Assembly: GCA_041671545.1 (NCBI GenBank)
Contig: JBAZBI010000011.1
Location: 75,390-139,389, forward strand
DNA from: UBA1563 sp041671545
Lineage (GTDB): Bacteria > Bacteroidota > Ignavibacteria > Ignavibacteriales > Ignavibacteriaceae
Length of the DNA: 64,000 bases
Direction: 5' to 3'
A model generated the notes under the pieces. The model made no database searches. It worked only from the letters and a program-made list of their open reading frames with translations, and was not told the DNA's origin. A program made the translations under genes and the position numbers. This document shows positions 36,270 to 45,116 of the stretch, piece after piece; the stretch's first letter is position 1, and the number at the start of each line of letters is the position of its first letter.

Positions 36270-36806
36270 TTATTTAACAATGTTGATTTTAAATTGCCAC
36301 TTAACTTCGAAAACCAATTGCGATGATTCATTTATAGTATCTTACCAAAATACATTTAGATATTTACTTCTTCCTTTTGCAAAAGATATAAAACTGGCTT
36401 CACCCCTTCGGCGGTCACTTTCGGCAATTAGTAAGGAATTTTGTAAATGCATCAAAGAATAGAGCCTCTCGGATTGCTAATTAATTACTTAAGAAAACTT
36501 AAAAAGAATTCATCTTACGAACAAATAATTTTCTATGGATCAACTGTTAATTGTTTAAGCGGTAGTTGAGAAGTGGTCAATGGTCATCTGTCATTGGGGA
36601 GAAGTAAGAATTCAGAATTGAGAAGTCAAAACTCAAAACTCAAAAAATTCATCTTGATCCTTCCATCCATCTGCCAACTGCGAATTGCCGACCGCTGATT
36701 GCCAGCTGCGACTGACCACCCTCCACCAACAACTAACCACCAACCAACTCCGGTATTTTATCCCGCGCGCTTTATCTTTATATTTGCATTCAATTTAAAG
36801 GAACAT
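36270..36806. other. Gene-poor gap with word-like degenerate repeats
   Basis: About 540 bp. The left part shows no gene. From 36600 it becomes low-complexity: GAATTCAGAATTGAGAAGTC with tandem AAAACTC units (36610-36645), then ten-base-like units CTGCCAACTG, CGAATTGCCG, ACCGCTGATT, GCCAGCTGCG (36670-36710), then ACCAACAACTAACCACCAAC (36724 on). The lepA ribosome site AAAGGA (36797-36802) ends it. The frame of lepA stays open through this tract by chance. Confidence 0.55.
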
Positions 36807-38600
36807 ATGGAAAACATTCGGAACTTTTGCATTATCGCTCATATTGACCACGGAAAGTCCACAATTGCGGACGCTCTGCTGGAATTTACGGGTACGGTTA
36901 GCCAGCGTGAAGCAAAAGCGCAATTACTTGACGACATGGATTTGGAACGCGAAAGGGGAATTACAATAAAATCTCACGCAATCCAGATGAATTATAAAGC
37001 TAAAAACGGCACAGATTATAAATTAAATTTAATAGATACACCCGGACACGTTGACTTTTCATACGAAGTTTCCCGCTCGTTAGCCGCTTGCGAAGGAGCA
37101 GTTTTAATCGTTGATGCGGCACAAGGTGTTGAAGCGCAGACGATCAGCAATCTTTATCTCGCGCTCGATGCGGGACTTGAGATCATTCCGGTCTTAAATA
37201 AAATTGATCTTCCCAGCGCGGAAGTTGATAAAGTAAAAGGGCAGGTAATTGATCTTATCGGTTGTAACGATAGCGACATTATTCTTGCCAGCGCTAAAGC
37301 AAGGATCGGAATAGAAGAAATTTTAGAAGCGGTCATCAAGCGTATTCCCGCTCCCACAGGCGATGAAACAAAACCGTTGCAAGCGCTTATCTTCGATTCC
37401 GTTTTCGATCAGTACAGAGGCGCAATTGCTTACATCCGTGTTTTTAATGGAACGATTAAGGAAAAGCAGAGAATAAAATTCTTTGCGCACGATAAAGAAT
37501 ATGAAACTGAAGACATCGGCATTTTGGGAATGAAGAAGATCAGAACTGGAGAACTTTCCGCCGGAAACGTCGGTTACATGATCACCGGAATTAAGGATGT
37601 GAACGATACCAAAGTTGGTGATACCGTAACTTTAGCCAAGCACGGAGCCACTGAAAGGCTTCCCGGTTATAAAGAAGTTAAACCAATGGTTTACAGCGGA
37701 TTGTATCCGACCAACACGGAAGAGTTTGAAAATTTACGCGACGCGCTCGACAAATTCCGTTTAAATGATTCCGCGCTCGTGTATGAACCTGAAACTTCCG
37801 CCGCTCTCGGATTCGGTTTTCGCTGCGGATTCCTCGGACTTCTCCACATGGAAATTGTTCAGGAAAGATTGTACCGGGAATTCAATCAATCAATTATAAC
37901 AACGCTACCAAACGTTGAGTATATCGTTTATAAAAAGAATGGTACAAAACTTACCGTTGATAATCCCGCAACAATGCCGGCAGTTGGCGATATTGAATTG
38001 ATCGAAGAACCGTTTATGAAAGCGCAGATCGTTACACCGAGCGAGTATGTTGGCAACATTATGAAATTGGCGATGGACAAACGGGGCGTTTACAAAAACA
38101 CCACCTATCTTGATCCGACCCGCGCCGATCTTCAGTTTGAATTTCCACTTTCGGAAATTATTTTCGATTTTTACGATAAGCTTAAATCAACTACACGCGG
38201 TTATGCTTCGTTCGATTATGAATACATCGGTTACAAAGAAGCTGATCTTGTAAAACTTGATATTCTGCTTAACGGTGAAACAGTTGATGCGCTCTCAATG
38301 ATCGTTCACCGCAGCAAATCTTTTGATTGGGGAAGAAAAGTTTGTGAAAAGTTAAAAGATCTGATCCCCCGCCAGATGTTTGAAATTTCTATTCAAGCGG
38401 CAATCGGCGCTAAGATCATTTCAAGATCAACCGTAAAAGCTATGCGGAAGAACGTGCTTGCAAAATGTTACGGCGGCGATATTTCGCGTAAGCGGAAGTT
38501 GTTGGAAAAACAAAAAGAAGGAAAGAAGCGAATGAAGCAAGTCGGGAATGTCGAAATTCCCCAGGAAGCTTTTCTTGCCGTTCTCCAAATTGAAGATTGA
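36807..38600 (+). CDS. lepA: Elongation factor 4 (LepA) ribosomal back-translocase
   Basis: 597 residues, normal length. Start 36807 (MENIRNFCIIAHIDHGKST) has AAAGGA 4 nt upstream; the open frame to 36699 only reads through repeats. G1 AHIDHGKST, G3 DTPGHVDF, G4 NKIDLPSA, and the LepA-specific C-terminal domain (GEMRAMRK-like VKAMRKNVLAKCYGGDISRKRKLLEKQKEGKKRMK) are all present. GTPase acting on stalled or misaligned ribosomes. Followed 17 nt later by the S8 protease, likely co-transcribed. Confidence 0.96.
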   Translation: MENIRNFCIIAHIDHGKSTIADALLEFTGTVSQREAKAQLLDDMDLERERGITIKSHAIQMNYKAKNGTDYKLNLIDTPGHVDFSYEVSRSLAACEGAVLIVDAAQGVEAQTISNLYLALDAGLEIIPVLNKIDLPSAEVDKVKGQVIDLIGCNDSDIILASAKARIGIEEILEAVIKRIPAPTGDETKPLQALIFDSVFDQYRGAIAYIRVFNGTIKEKQRIKFFAHDKEYETEDIGILGMKKIRTGELSAGNVGYMITGIKDVNDTKVGDTVTLAKHGATERLPGYKEVKPMVYSGLYPTNTEEFENLRDALDKFRLNDSALVYEPETSAALGFGFRCGFLGLLHMEIVQERLYREFNQSIITTLPNVEYIVYKKNGTKLTVDNPATMPAVGDIELIEEPFMKAQIVTPSEYVGNIMKLAMDKRGVYKNTTYLDPTRADLQFEFPLSEIIFDFYDKLKSTTRGYASFDYEYIGYKEADLVKLDILLNGETVDALSMIVHRSKSFDWGRKVCEKLKDLIPRQMFEISIQAAIGAKIISRSTVKAMRKNVLAKCYGGDISRKRKLLEKQKEGKKRMKQVGNVEIPQEAFLAVLQIED

Positions 38601-38617
38601 TAAAAAGGAAGAATCTT

Positions 38618-40615
38618 ATGAGAAAAATTATCTTTGCGATCTGTATTGTCGGCTTAACAACCTTTTCGATTTTCGCGCAGCAGAAGTATATGGTTTATTT
38701 TAAAGATAAAGGAATAACAACTCAAACTTCATTGCAAAAAACTTCCCAAGCTTATTCCGAAGCCGTTCAATCGCTTTCCGAAAGAAGCATCCAACGAAGA
38801 ATAAAACACCGCGGCGCAGAAAATTTTATAACGTTTGAAGATGTTCCTCTTTATCAACCATACATTGCCGAGCTCGAAAACTCCGGTGTAAAAATCTGGA
38901 ATAAATTAAAATGGTTCAACGCTGTTTCTCTCTTTGCCGATAAAGAACAGATCGCAGAGATTTCTTCACTTCCGTTTGTAGAAAAAGTTGAAGCCGTACA
39001 AACTCTTTCTTATAAAAAAGATAAGATAGAAGAACAATCTTCCAAAAGTCTTGAAAAAACTTCTATCGATAACACCGGACTCGCGTTCGATTACGGCAGT
39101 TCTTTAGGACAATATGCTATTTCCCAAATCCCGCAAGTGCATGCAAAAGGGATAACGGGAGACAGTGTTGTCGTTGGGATTTTAGATTCCGGTTTCCGCT
39201 GGAAACTAATTGAGTCGCTCGTCTCCAGAAAAGTAATTGCCGAATATGATTTCGTCTTTCACGATAACAACACCGCGAATGAAACCGGAGATGCTGGCGG
39301 ACAAGACGGTCACGGAACTTCTATCTTTTCTCTTATTGGCGGATACAAAGAAGGTAAGATCGTTGCGCCTGCGTTCAACGCTTCATTCATTCTCGCAAAA
39401 ACAGAAGATATTAGAACTGAAACGCACGTTGAAGAAGACAATTACGCTGCGGCGCTGCAATGGATGGACAGCATCGGTGTCGATATTACCACAAGCTCAC
39501 TCGGCTACAACGAATTTGATCCTTCAACATTTTCGTACGTCTATGCCGATATGACCGGAAAAACCACAGTGATTACAAAAGCAGTTGAACTTGCGTTTAC
39601 TCAATTCGGTATTTCAACATTTACTTCTGCCGGAAATGATGGAGATAAATTATGGCATTATATTGGCGCACCGGCAGATGGATTTAATGTCATTGCGGTT
39701 GGAGCGGTTTCAAACAGTAACTATAAAGCTTCATTCAGCTCGTTCGGTCCTTCATACGATGGAAGAATAAAACCTGAAATAGTTACGCAAGGCGTTTCTG
39801 ATTACTCAGCAAGCGTTTCCGGTACTTCAACAAGCGCGTACGGCACTTCAACCGGAACTTCTGCTGCTGCGCCGATTGCCGCCGGAATAGGGGCGCAGCT
39901 CCTTTCTCTTTATCCTCATTTAACGAATGTGCAAATAAGACAAATTCTATTGGCAACAGCGGGCAATGCTTCTTCACCGAATAACGAGATTGGTTACGGG
40001 CTTCTTTCTTCGCTTAAAGCAATTTCATATCCAAACCTAAAAAAAGTTGATCAAACTTACTCTATCAATAAATGTTTTGAAGGCGAAAATATTTTATCAC
40101 AAACCGTTCTTCTTCATCTAATAAATGGAATACAAACTGTTGAGCAGCCAATGAACATTGGGCAGAAAGGGATTTATAATTCAGTTATTCCATCTTACAG
40201 CGATGGAGATGTTCTCCAATTTTATTTTACTTATTCTGATAGCAGTCAGAACATTGTTAGAGAACCGGCAGATGGAAAATTCTTTGAAGCGACGTACGGA
40301 AAGTTGCTTGTAACTTCCATTACTGACGGCGTACCGGAAGCGTATGATCTGAAACAAAATTATCCCAATCCGTTTAACCTTTCAACTTCTATTACTTTTT
40401 TTGCTGTCGATAGTTCTCCGGTTGAACTTTCGATTTATGATGTGCTTGGTAAAAAAATTACAACACTCTACAACGGCATTCCGAAAATTGGTAAGAATGT
40501 TGAACACTGGAACGGTGAAAATAACTTCGGAGTAGTGCAAGCAAGCGGAATATATTTTTATGTTTTAAGAAACGGAAATAAAATTCAAGCGAAGAAAATG
40601 GTGTTGCTCAAGTGA
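38618..40615 (+). CDS. Secreted S8 subtilisin-like protease with T9SS sorting domain
   Basis: 665 residues. Start 38618 (MRKIIFAICIV) with AAGGAAG upstream gives a signal peptide ending near FAQQ; an in-frame ATT-based extension overlaps lepA. A propeptide-like region (about 30-145) is followed by the catalytic triad: Asp in GILDSGF (about 190), His in GGQDGHGTSIF (about 237), and Ser in STGTSAAAP (about 418). The last 85 residues are a T9SS type A domain (QNYPNPFNLST ... ASGIYFYVLRNG). Extracellular degradation of protein is the likely role. Its TGA stop abuts the stop of the convergent toxin gene with no gap. Confidence 0.92.
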   Translation: MRKIIFAICIVGLTTFSIFAQQKYMVYFKDKGITTQTSLQKTSQAYSEAVQSLSERSIQRRIKHRGAENFITFEDVPLYQPYIAELENSGVKIWNKLKWFNAVSLFADKEQIAEISSLPFVEKVEAVQTLSYKKDKIEEQSSKSLEKTSIDNTGLAFDYGSSLGQYAISQIPQVHAKGITGDSVVVGILDSGFRWKLIESLVSRKVIAEYDFVFHDNNTANETGDAGGQDGHGTSIFSLIGGYKEGKIVAPAFNASFILAKTEDIRTETHVEEDNYAAALQWMDSIGVDITTSSLGYNEFDPSTFSYVYADMTGKTTVITKAVELAFTQFGISTFTSAGNDGDKLWHYIGAPADGFNVIAVGAVSNSNYKASFSSFGPSYDGRIKPEIVTQGVSDYSASVSGTSTSAYGTSTGTSAAAPIAAGIGAQLLSLYPHLTNVQIRQILLATAGNASSPNNEIGYGLLSSLKAISYPNLKKVDQTYSINKCFEGENILSQTVLLHLINGIQTVEQPMNIGQKGIYNSVIPSYSDGDVLQFYFTYSDSSQNIVREPADGKFFEATYGKLLVTSITDGVPEAYDLKQNYPNPFNLSTSITFFAVDSSPVELSIYDVLGKKITTLYNGIPKIGKNVEHWNGENNFGVVQASGIYFYVLRNGNKIQAKKMVLLK

Positions 40616-41473
40616 TTACAGACGATTTTCATTTAATCCAAAAAGCAAATTTTCCAGGAGTTGAATAAAATATTTGGTCTTTTTATCTCTTTTATAAATT
40701 GGACTGATCCCGAGCATCATATCGGAAACAAATTTTGAATTATCATAATCATTGATTTCATTTTCCAAAATTGCGTTCATGACTTTTATTGTCTGGGGAT
40801 TTGCGATTTTGGAAATATCGCGACCAAGCAGAATTGCCCCGGTTAATTCAAAATCAAAATTATCATCAACTAGATCAGAATGTTCAAATTGTAACCGTTC
40901 AAAATTACCGGCTTCGATATAGTTTCTAATGATATAGAGAATATCCAAAGCATCGCGCGAACGCGTTGGGAAACCATCTTTCCATGAAATTAATTTCATC
41001 ATCACTAGTCCTCTTATAGAAGCGATTTTAATATCGAGAGGAGGATTAGTTTTAATCCGGAAAGATTCTGCATCATCGAAGCACTCGTCAAATCCCACAA
41101 TACTCATAACTTTTGCATCTTTGTCCGGCCATTTAATATATGTTGAATCAATGGATATTTCTCCAAAGGGAATGATGTCGATGCTTGGGATAGATTTGTA
41201 TGTGAATCGGTGAACTATCTTAGAGGAATAGAAGTTGTTTTCCATAAGTGTATTTGCAAGTGTTGAATAATCATCCCAACTTCTTATCCGTATGCTAAAA
41301 TCAATATCGTTTGTTGCTCTTTCAATTTTAATCCCATGCTTAAGATTAAAAATTATATCTCTTGCTGTTGCTCCAATTACAAAGAAATCCATTCCCAAGC
41401 TGTTAGTAATCTCGGAAATTACTGTTAATACTTCAAGTGTAAACGGGTCTAATTTAGTTGAAATGTCCAGCAA
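40616..41473 (-). CDS. AbiEii-type nucleotidyltransferase toxin (type IV TA)
   Basis: 285 residues. Nucleotidyltransferase core: FVIGATARDIIF (G-A/S motif region, residues about 31-42) and ATNDIDFSIRI (DxD, about 53-63), the arrangement of DUF1814/AbiEii-like toxins; later DIKIASIRGLVMMKLISW and RSRDALDILYII match the helical part. AbiEii toxins inactivate translation by modifying tRNA. The gene overlaps its upstream partner by 20 bp. The catalytic Asp pair appears intact. Confidence 0.82.
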   Translation of the reverse strand: MLDISTKLDPFTLEVLTVISEITNSLGMDFFVIGATARDIIFNLKHGIKIERATNDIDFSIRIRSWDDYSTLANTLMENNFYSSKIVHRFTYKSIPSIDIIPFGEISIDSTYIKWPDKDAKVMSIVGFDECFDDAESFRIKTNPPLDIKIASIRGLVMMKLISWKDGFPTRSRDALDILYIIRNYIEAGNFERLQFEHSDLVDDNFDFELTGAILLGRDISKIANPQTIKVMNAILENEINDYDNSKFVSDMMLGISPIYKRDKKTKYFIQLLENLLFGLNENRL

Positions 41474-42458
41474 TTTCTCTCTCGAAAATTATGTCGGCTG
41501 TTTCAATGTTTCTCGGGTCTCCGGTAGTCTTTAGATCTGTATAAATTAGAATTACCGGGGCAAGATTTTTAGCTTCATTGTCATCTTTGAAATTCCAAAA
41601 CTTTTTTATGATTATAATATTTCCGTTTGGATTTTTTTTCAACCGATTTCTTAGAATAAACTCACCTAACTTATCTCCAACATAAACGGTATGAAGTTGA
41701 GGGCGTAAATAATTAGTTAATTGAGTAGCGGCAGTTTCTCCTCCGAACATCGCTCCAAAATAGTTGAGATCCATTGTTTTTATTATTTCAGGGTTCTCAA
41801 GTTGAAATCTACCGACAAAATATTTTGGTTTTACCAATCCCGGGTATCCCAAAATCCATTCTTTTAACAGTTGATTCTTATTTCCCAATATTTTCCCATG
41901 AATTTCATCATCAATCAGAAATCCATGTTTTTTCAACTGCCCCATTGTTTTGTGAACGGTTCCAAGAGCAACATTTGCCATTTCAGCAATTTCGCGATAG
42001 GGATTTTTTTCCAACTTTTGGTTACACAATAGAGCAAAGATAATTTGCAAACCGGCAGTTTGGAATAGACATATATCTTTTCCGCCAAGATTTTTTTCTG
42101 CTGTTATTTTTTGTCCTTTCACATAGATATATAACGGAGGAACTTTTATGTGAACATTCCCGGCAGCATCAATAAAATTAATTCCAAGATTCTTTAATAG
42201 TTCTATTGTTTTGGCGTTCGCAAATTTTGTAATTAGGAGAGGGAGTTCGCCTAATTGCTCCAAACGGTTTTTTATTATTCCCAAGTTTGCTTTATTTACT
42301 TGCGGAATTACTTCAGCAACAAAATGGAGTTCATAGTTTTCTTCTCTTAAGAAAAGATTAACTTTATCGTCGGTTACATAGGTTGTAAGCCTCAAACCGG
42401 TTCCTTCTTCAACACTGGTAACCGCTTTTGTGATGATATTTTTGTAAGTCTCTTTCAT
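41454..42458 (-). CDS. AbiEi-family antitoxin (type IV TA)
   Basis: 334 residues from the ATG at 42458. The frame remains open 30 codons upstream, but those codons read through the promoter-operator region. Central winged-helix: PYREIAEMANVALGTVHKTMGQLKKHGFL (residues about 152-180, DNA binding), followed by an effector-like domain with IDAAGNVHIK before it and PKYFVGRFQLENPEI after. AbiEi antitoxins repress their own operon and relieve AbiEii toxicity. First gene of the pair; toxin overlaps by 20 bp. Two matched inverted repeats upstream fit autoregulation. Confidence 0.8.
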   Translation of the reverse strand: MKETYKNIITKAVTSVEEGTGLRLTTYVTDDKVNLFLREENYELHFVAEVIPQVNKANLGIIKNRLEQLGELPLLITKFANAKTIELLKNLGINFIDAAGNVHIKVPPLYIYVKGQKITAEKNLGGKDICLFQTAGLQIIFALLCNQKLEKNPYREIAEMANVALGTVHKTMGQLKKHGFLIDDEIHGKILGNKNQLLKEWILGYPGLVKPKYFVGRFQLENPEIIKTMDLNYFGAMFGGETAATQLTNYLRPQLHTVYVGDKLGEFILRNRLKKNPNGNIIIIKKFWNFKDDNEAKNLAPVILIYTDLKTTGDPRNIETADIIFEREIAGHFN

Positions 42459-42471
42459 CGTCAAATATATA

Positions 42472-42577
42472 TGTTCATTAATCGCAAATATATAAATATA
42501 ATGAACAAAAAACAATAAATAAGTTCGATTTATAGGGGAAACGTTCATTATTGTTGTTATTTATAATATTATGAACA
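42472..42577 (-). promoter_or_regulatory. AbiE promoter with two tandem inverted-repeat operators
   Basis: IR1: TGTTCATTA (42472-42480), 18 nt, TAATGAACA (42499-42507). IR2: GTTCATTA (42543-42550), 18 nt, TTATGAACA (42569-42577). The two repeats are 70-71 bp apart. On the minus strand TTGTTT (42510-42515), 17 nt, TATATT (42487-42492) gives a promoter whose spacer and -10 lie within IR1. Confidence 0.65.
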
Positions 42578-42734
42578 CACGATAAGTAACACTTTTTTCG
42601 ATAATAACGTTTATCTGTAATAGCTGACAGAAAGAATGCAACTCAAAAGTTGATCCACTGCGAGTCCGCTATCATTCCATTGTAAATCTTTTTTAAATAA
42701 ATCGGTTTATCTAATTTAAAACAAAAGTAACTCA

Positions 42735-42866
42735 ACCAATCTTTACAGAAGTCATCTGTCAAAGAGTCCATCACACTTCATCAGTAAATAAGTTGATGCT
42801 CTCATCTTTGCTGAAGTACAAATAGCCATGGACTAACAGCAGATAGTAAAATATATCCAGCTCCTA
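42735..42866 (-). pseudogene. Relic of a YgiD/DODA-type dioxygenase (C-terminal fragment)
   Basis: The DNA matches the 3' end of the dioxygenase gene at 59577 base for base over long stretches (CCAATCTTTACAGA ... CATC ... TTGATGCT ... TCATCTTT). Minus-strand translation gives KDESINLFTDEV, then a stop and frame change, then MTSVKIG, the same C terminus as the intact copy (KDEGVSFFNDKAV ... MTSVKIG). Similarity fades by about 42866, at the promoter of the second TetR gene. No start, no N-terminal part: a decayed remnant. Confidence 0.75.
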
Positions 42867-42895
42867 TTGACAAAATCAACAGTGTTGATTATATT
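42867..42895 (+). promoter_or_regulatory. Promoter and spacer-filling operator of the second TetR gene
   Basis: TTGACA (42867-42872), exactly 17 nt, TATATT (42890-42895): a near-consensus sigma-70 promoter. The spacer contains the perfect palindrome ATCAACA-G-TGTTGAT (42875-42889). Binding there would block RNA polymerase, fitting autorepression. Confidence 0.8.
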
Positions 42896-42916
42896 GCAAT
42901 AAAAAAATATAAAATT

Positions 42917-43540
42917 ATGGGTTTGACCGAAAGAAGACAAAAAGAAAAAGTGGAAATGCGGCAAAGTATTCTTGATGCCGCTATGGATCTTTTTAGCGCT
43001 GAAGGATTTGAGAGCGTTTCTATTCGCAAAATTGCAGAGAAAATTGAATATCATCCTTCCACAATTTATCTTTATTTTGAAGATAAAGACTCGATAATTT
43101 TCGAACTGCACAATATTGGCTTTTTGAAATTGTTTGATAAACAAATGTCGATTCAGACTATTCCGGATCCGCTGGAACGGCTTCTTGCGCATGGACGCGC
43201 ATATCTCGAGTTCGCTCTTGAAAATCCCCATTTTTACGACATTATGTTCATCCTCCCCAACGCGGCTGAGAAACTTAGAATTTGCGCCAAGTGGGAAGGA
43301 AAAGACCGCGCTTACGGTTTGTTGGAAAAGAATATAAGAGAATGTATGGAAGCCGGATATTTCACCGGACTTACTGTTGAAGGATTAGCTTTTGTGTTAT
43401 GGTCGATGATGCATGGAATAGCTACGCTCCATATTAGGCGCGGAATAGTGCTTGAAGAATTTTATCGTGAGCAAGCTAATAACCTTGTTGAATATTCTTT
43501 AGATATTCTAAGAACAGTTATTCAAAAATTGATGAAGTAA
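42917..43540 (+). CDS. TetR/AcrR family repressor of the RND efflux operon
   Basis: 207 residues. HTH: MRQSILDAAMDLFSAEGFESVSIRKIAEKIEYHPSTIYLYF (residues about 13-53), very close to the TetR at 3179 including IRKIA and TIYLYF in the recognition helix region. C-terminal ligand domain about 80-207. It is directly upstream of the three-gene efflux operon on the same strand, and a half-conserved version of its own operator lies in the efflux promoter. Expected role: derepression of efflux when a toxic compound binds. Inducer unknown. Confidence 0.9.
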   Translation: MGLTERRQKEKVEMRQSILDAAMDLFSAEGFESVSIRKIAEKIEYHPSTIYLYFEDKDSIIFELHNIGFLKLFDKQMSIQTIPDPLERLLAHGRAYLEFALENPHFYDIMFILPNAAEKLRICAKWEGKDRAYGLLEKNIRECMEAGYFTGLTVEGLAFVLWSMMHGIATLHIRRGIVLEEFYREQANNLVEYSLDILRTVIQKLMK

Positions 43541-43554
43541 AATTCATATATTTT

Positions 43555-43583
43555 TTGCCCATATGGTCAACACTGTATATATT
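43555..43583 (+). promoter_or_regulatory. Promoter of the RND efflux operon with operator-like spacer
   Basis: TTGCCC (43555-43560), 17 nt, TATATT (43578-43583). The spacer includes TCAACACTGTA (43567-43577), matching one full half-site and the core of the operator at 42875. A further palindrome TCAACGTTGA sits at 43604-43613, just past the start site. The gap to 43745 shows nothing else. Confidence 0.6.
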
Positions 43584-43745
43584 TTATATAGCGTATAAAA
43601 GAATCAACGTTGAATATAAGCTTGAAAGAAATCAACATAGATATCTAAAAGGAAGACGATTGAAAAGGACTGAGTCAAAGTCAAAAATCAATTATCGGTT
43701 TATTAATTAACTCGTTTATAAGAATTACAAAAACGAAAGGTACAA

Positions 43746-45098
43746 ATGAAATCACTCACAAAACTCTTTATCATTTTCATCCTGATGATGAACGCTCAAG
43801 CGCAAAGCAGACTTGAGCAGTACATCCATGAAGGGATCGAAAAGAATATCGTTCTCCAACAAAAGAAAATTTCGTATGAAAAAGCTATTACGGCTTTGCA
43901 TATAGCCACCAGCTATTTTTTCCCGTCCCTCAATCTTCAAGCGAATTATACAAGTGGTGAAGGAGGGAGAAGCATCGCCATTCCGGTTGGTGATATGATG
44001 AATCCGGTTTATCAAACATTAAATCAATTGACCGGTTCAAACTCGTTTCCGCAAATAAGTAATGTAAATGAAAATTTATTCCCCTATAAATTTTACGATG
44101 TGAAAATTAGAACCGCACTGCCGTTGATTAATACGGATTTGATTTTTAACAGAAAAATCCAGAGTGGGCAAACGCAGTTAAAAAAATATGAAGTTGAAAT
44201 GTACAAACGTGAATTGGTGAAGGAAATAAAAGTTGCGTACTTCAATTGCTTAAGTGCTGAATCTGCCGTAAAGATTTATGAAAATGCACTTCTCTTAGCC
44301 CACGAAGGGAAGCGTGTAAATGAATCACTTTTGAAAAACGGAACGGGGTTGCCTGTTTATCTCCTCCGTTCTGAAAGTGAAATTGAACAAATCAATGCAC
44401 AAAAAATCGAAGCGGAAAATCAACTCTCGAATGCAAAACAATATTTTAATTTTCTTCTGAATAAGAATCTTGATGCGGAAGTTGTTCTGAATCTGACAGG
44501 AGAATATGAAAATTTACTTTTTAAAGGACAATCAGTTGTTGATGTCTCTCTTTCAAAAAGAGAAGAGGTCTTGATGCTGCAGCAAACGATTGACATAAAC
44601 AACTCTGTAGTAAGGATGAAAAAATTTTATTGGATTCCCAAAGTAAATGTATTTATGGATCTTGGAGCGCAAGATCAAAAATGGAAATACAACAAACACT
44701 CGCGTTATTATTTATTCGGTTTTCAACTTGATGTTCCGATTTTTGAATCGTTTAGAAATCAATATCAAATTGATGAAGCGGAACTCGGACTGCGCGACGC
44801 AGAATTGAATTATAAAAACATCGGTAGTCAACTTCGCTTAAGTGCAAATATTGCCGCAAATGCGGTACTAACGGCAAACCAAAAATATCAATCGGCGCTC
44901 AAACAATTTGAAGCGGCAAAAAGTTATCACAAGTTGGTAATGAAAGGTTATCAGGAAGGAATAGACACCTTCATCGAAACAATTGACGCCCGAACTCTGC
45001 TGCTTACTTCGGAAATGCTTGTCAACATCAACAGGAATAACCTTCTTACTGCAAAAGCAAATTATGAACGTGAATTAGCCAATAACGAAATCAACTAA
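43746..45098 (+). CDS. TolC-family outer membrane efflux protein
   Basis: 450 residues. Signal peptide ending near AQAQS, then two TolC-like repeats of long helices (about 30-230 and 240-440), with Asn/Gln/Ala-rich coiled-coil character (AENQLSNAKQYFNFLLNK; LTANQKYQSALKQFEAAKSYHKLVMKGY). Forms the outer-membrane exit duct of a tripartite pump. First gene of the operon; AACGAAAGG precedes the ATG. Order OMF-adaptor-pump is typical of Bacteroidota. Confidence 0.92.
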   Translation: MKSLTKLFIIFILMMNAQAQSRLEQYIHEGIEKNIVLQQKKISYEKAITALHIATSYFFPSLNLQANYTSGEGGRSIAIPVGDMMNPVYQTLNQLTGSNSFPQISNVNENLFPYKFYDVKIRTALPLINTDLIFNRKIQSGQTQLKKYEVEMYKRELVKEIKVAYFNCLSAESAVKIYENALLLAHEGKRVNESLLKNGTGLPVYLLRSESEIEQINAQKIEAENQLSNAKQYFNFLLNKNLDAEVVLNLTGEYENLLFKGQSVVDVSLSKREEVLMLQQTIDINNSVVRMKKFYWIPKVNVFMDLGAQDQKWKYNKHSRYYLFGFQLDVPIFESFRNQYQIDEAELGLRDAELNYKNIGSQLRLSANIAANAVLTANQKYQSALKQFEAAKSYHKLVMKGYQEGIDTFIETIDARTLLLTSEMLVNINRNNLLTAKANYERELANNEIN

Positions 45099-45116
45099 CA
45101 AATAAGAGAGAACACG

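Noticed and set aside
36699..36806. N-terminal extension of LepA
   Set aside because: It is encoded by the degenerate repeat tract; the LepA start and ribosome site are at 36807.
42833..43231. Open frame antisense to the second TetR gene
   Set aside because: Shadow of the TetR coding frame; no ribosome site or domain.
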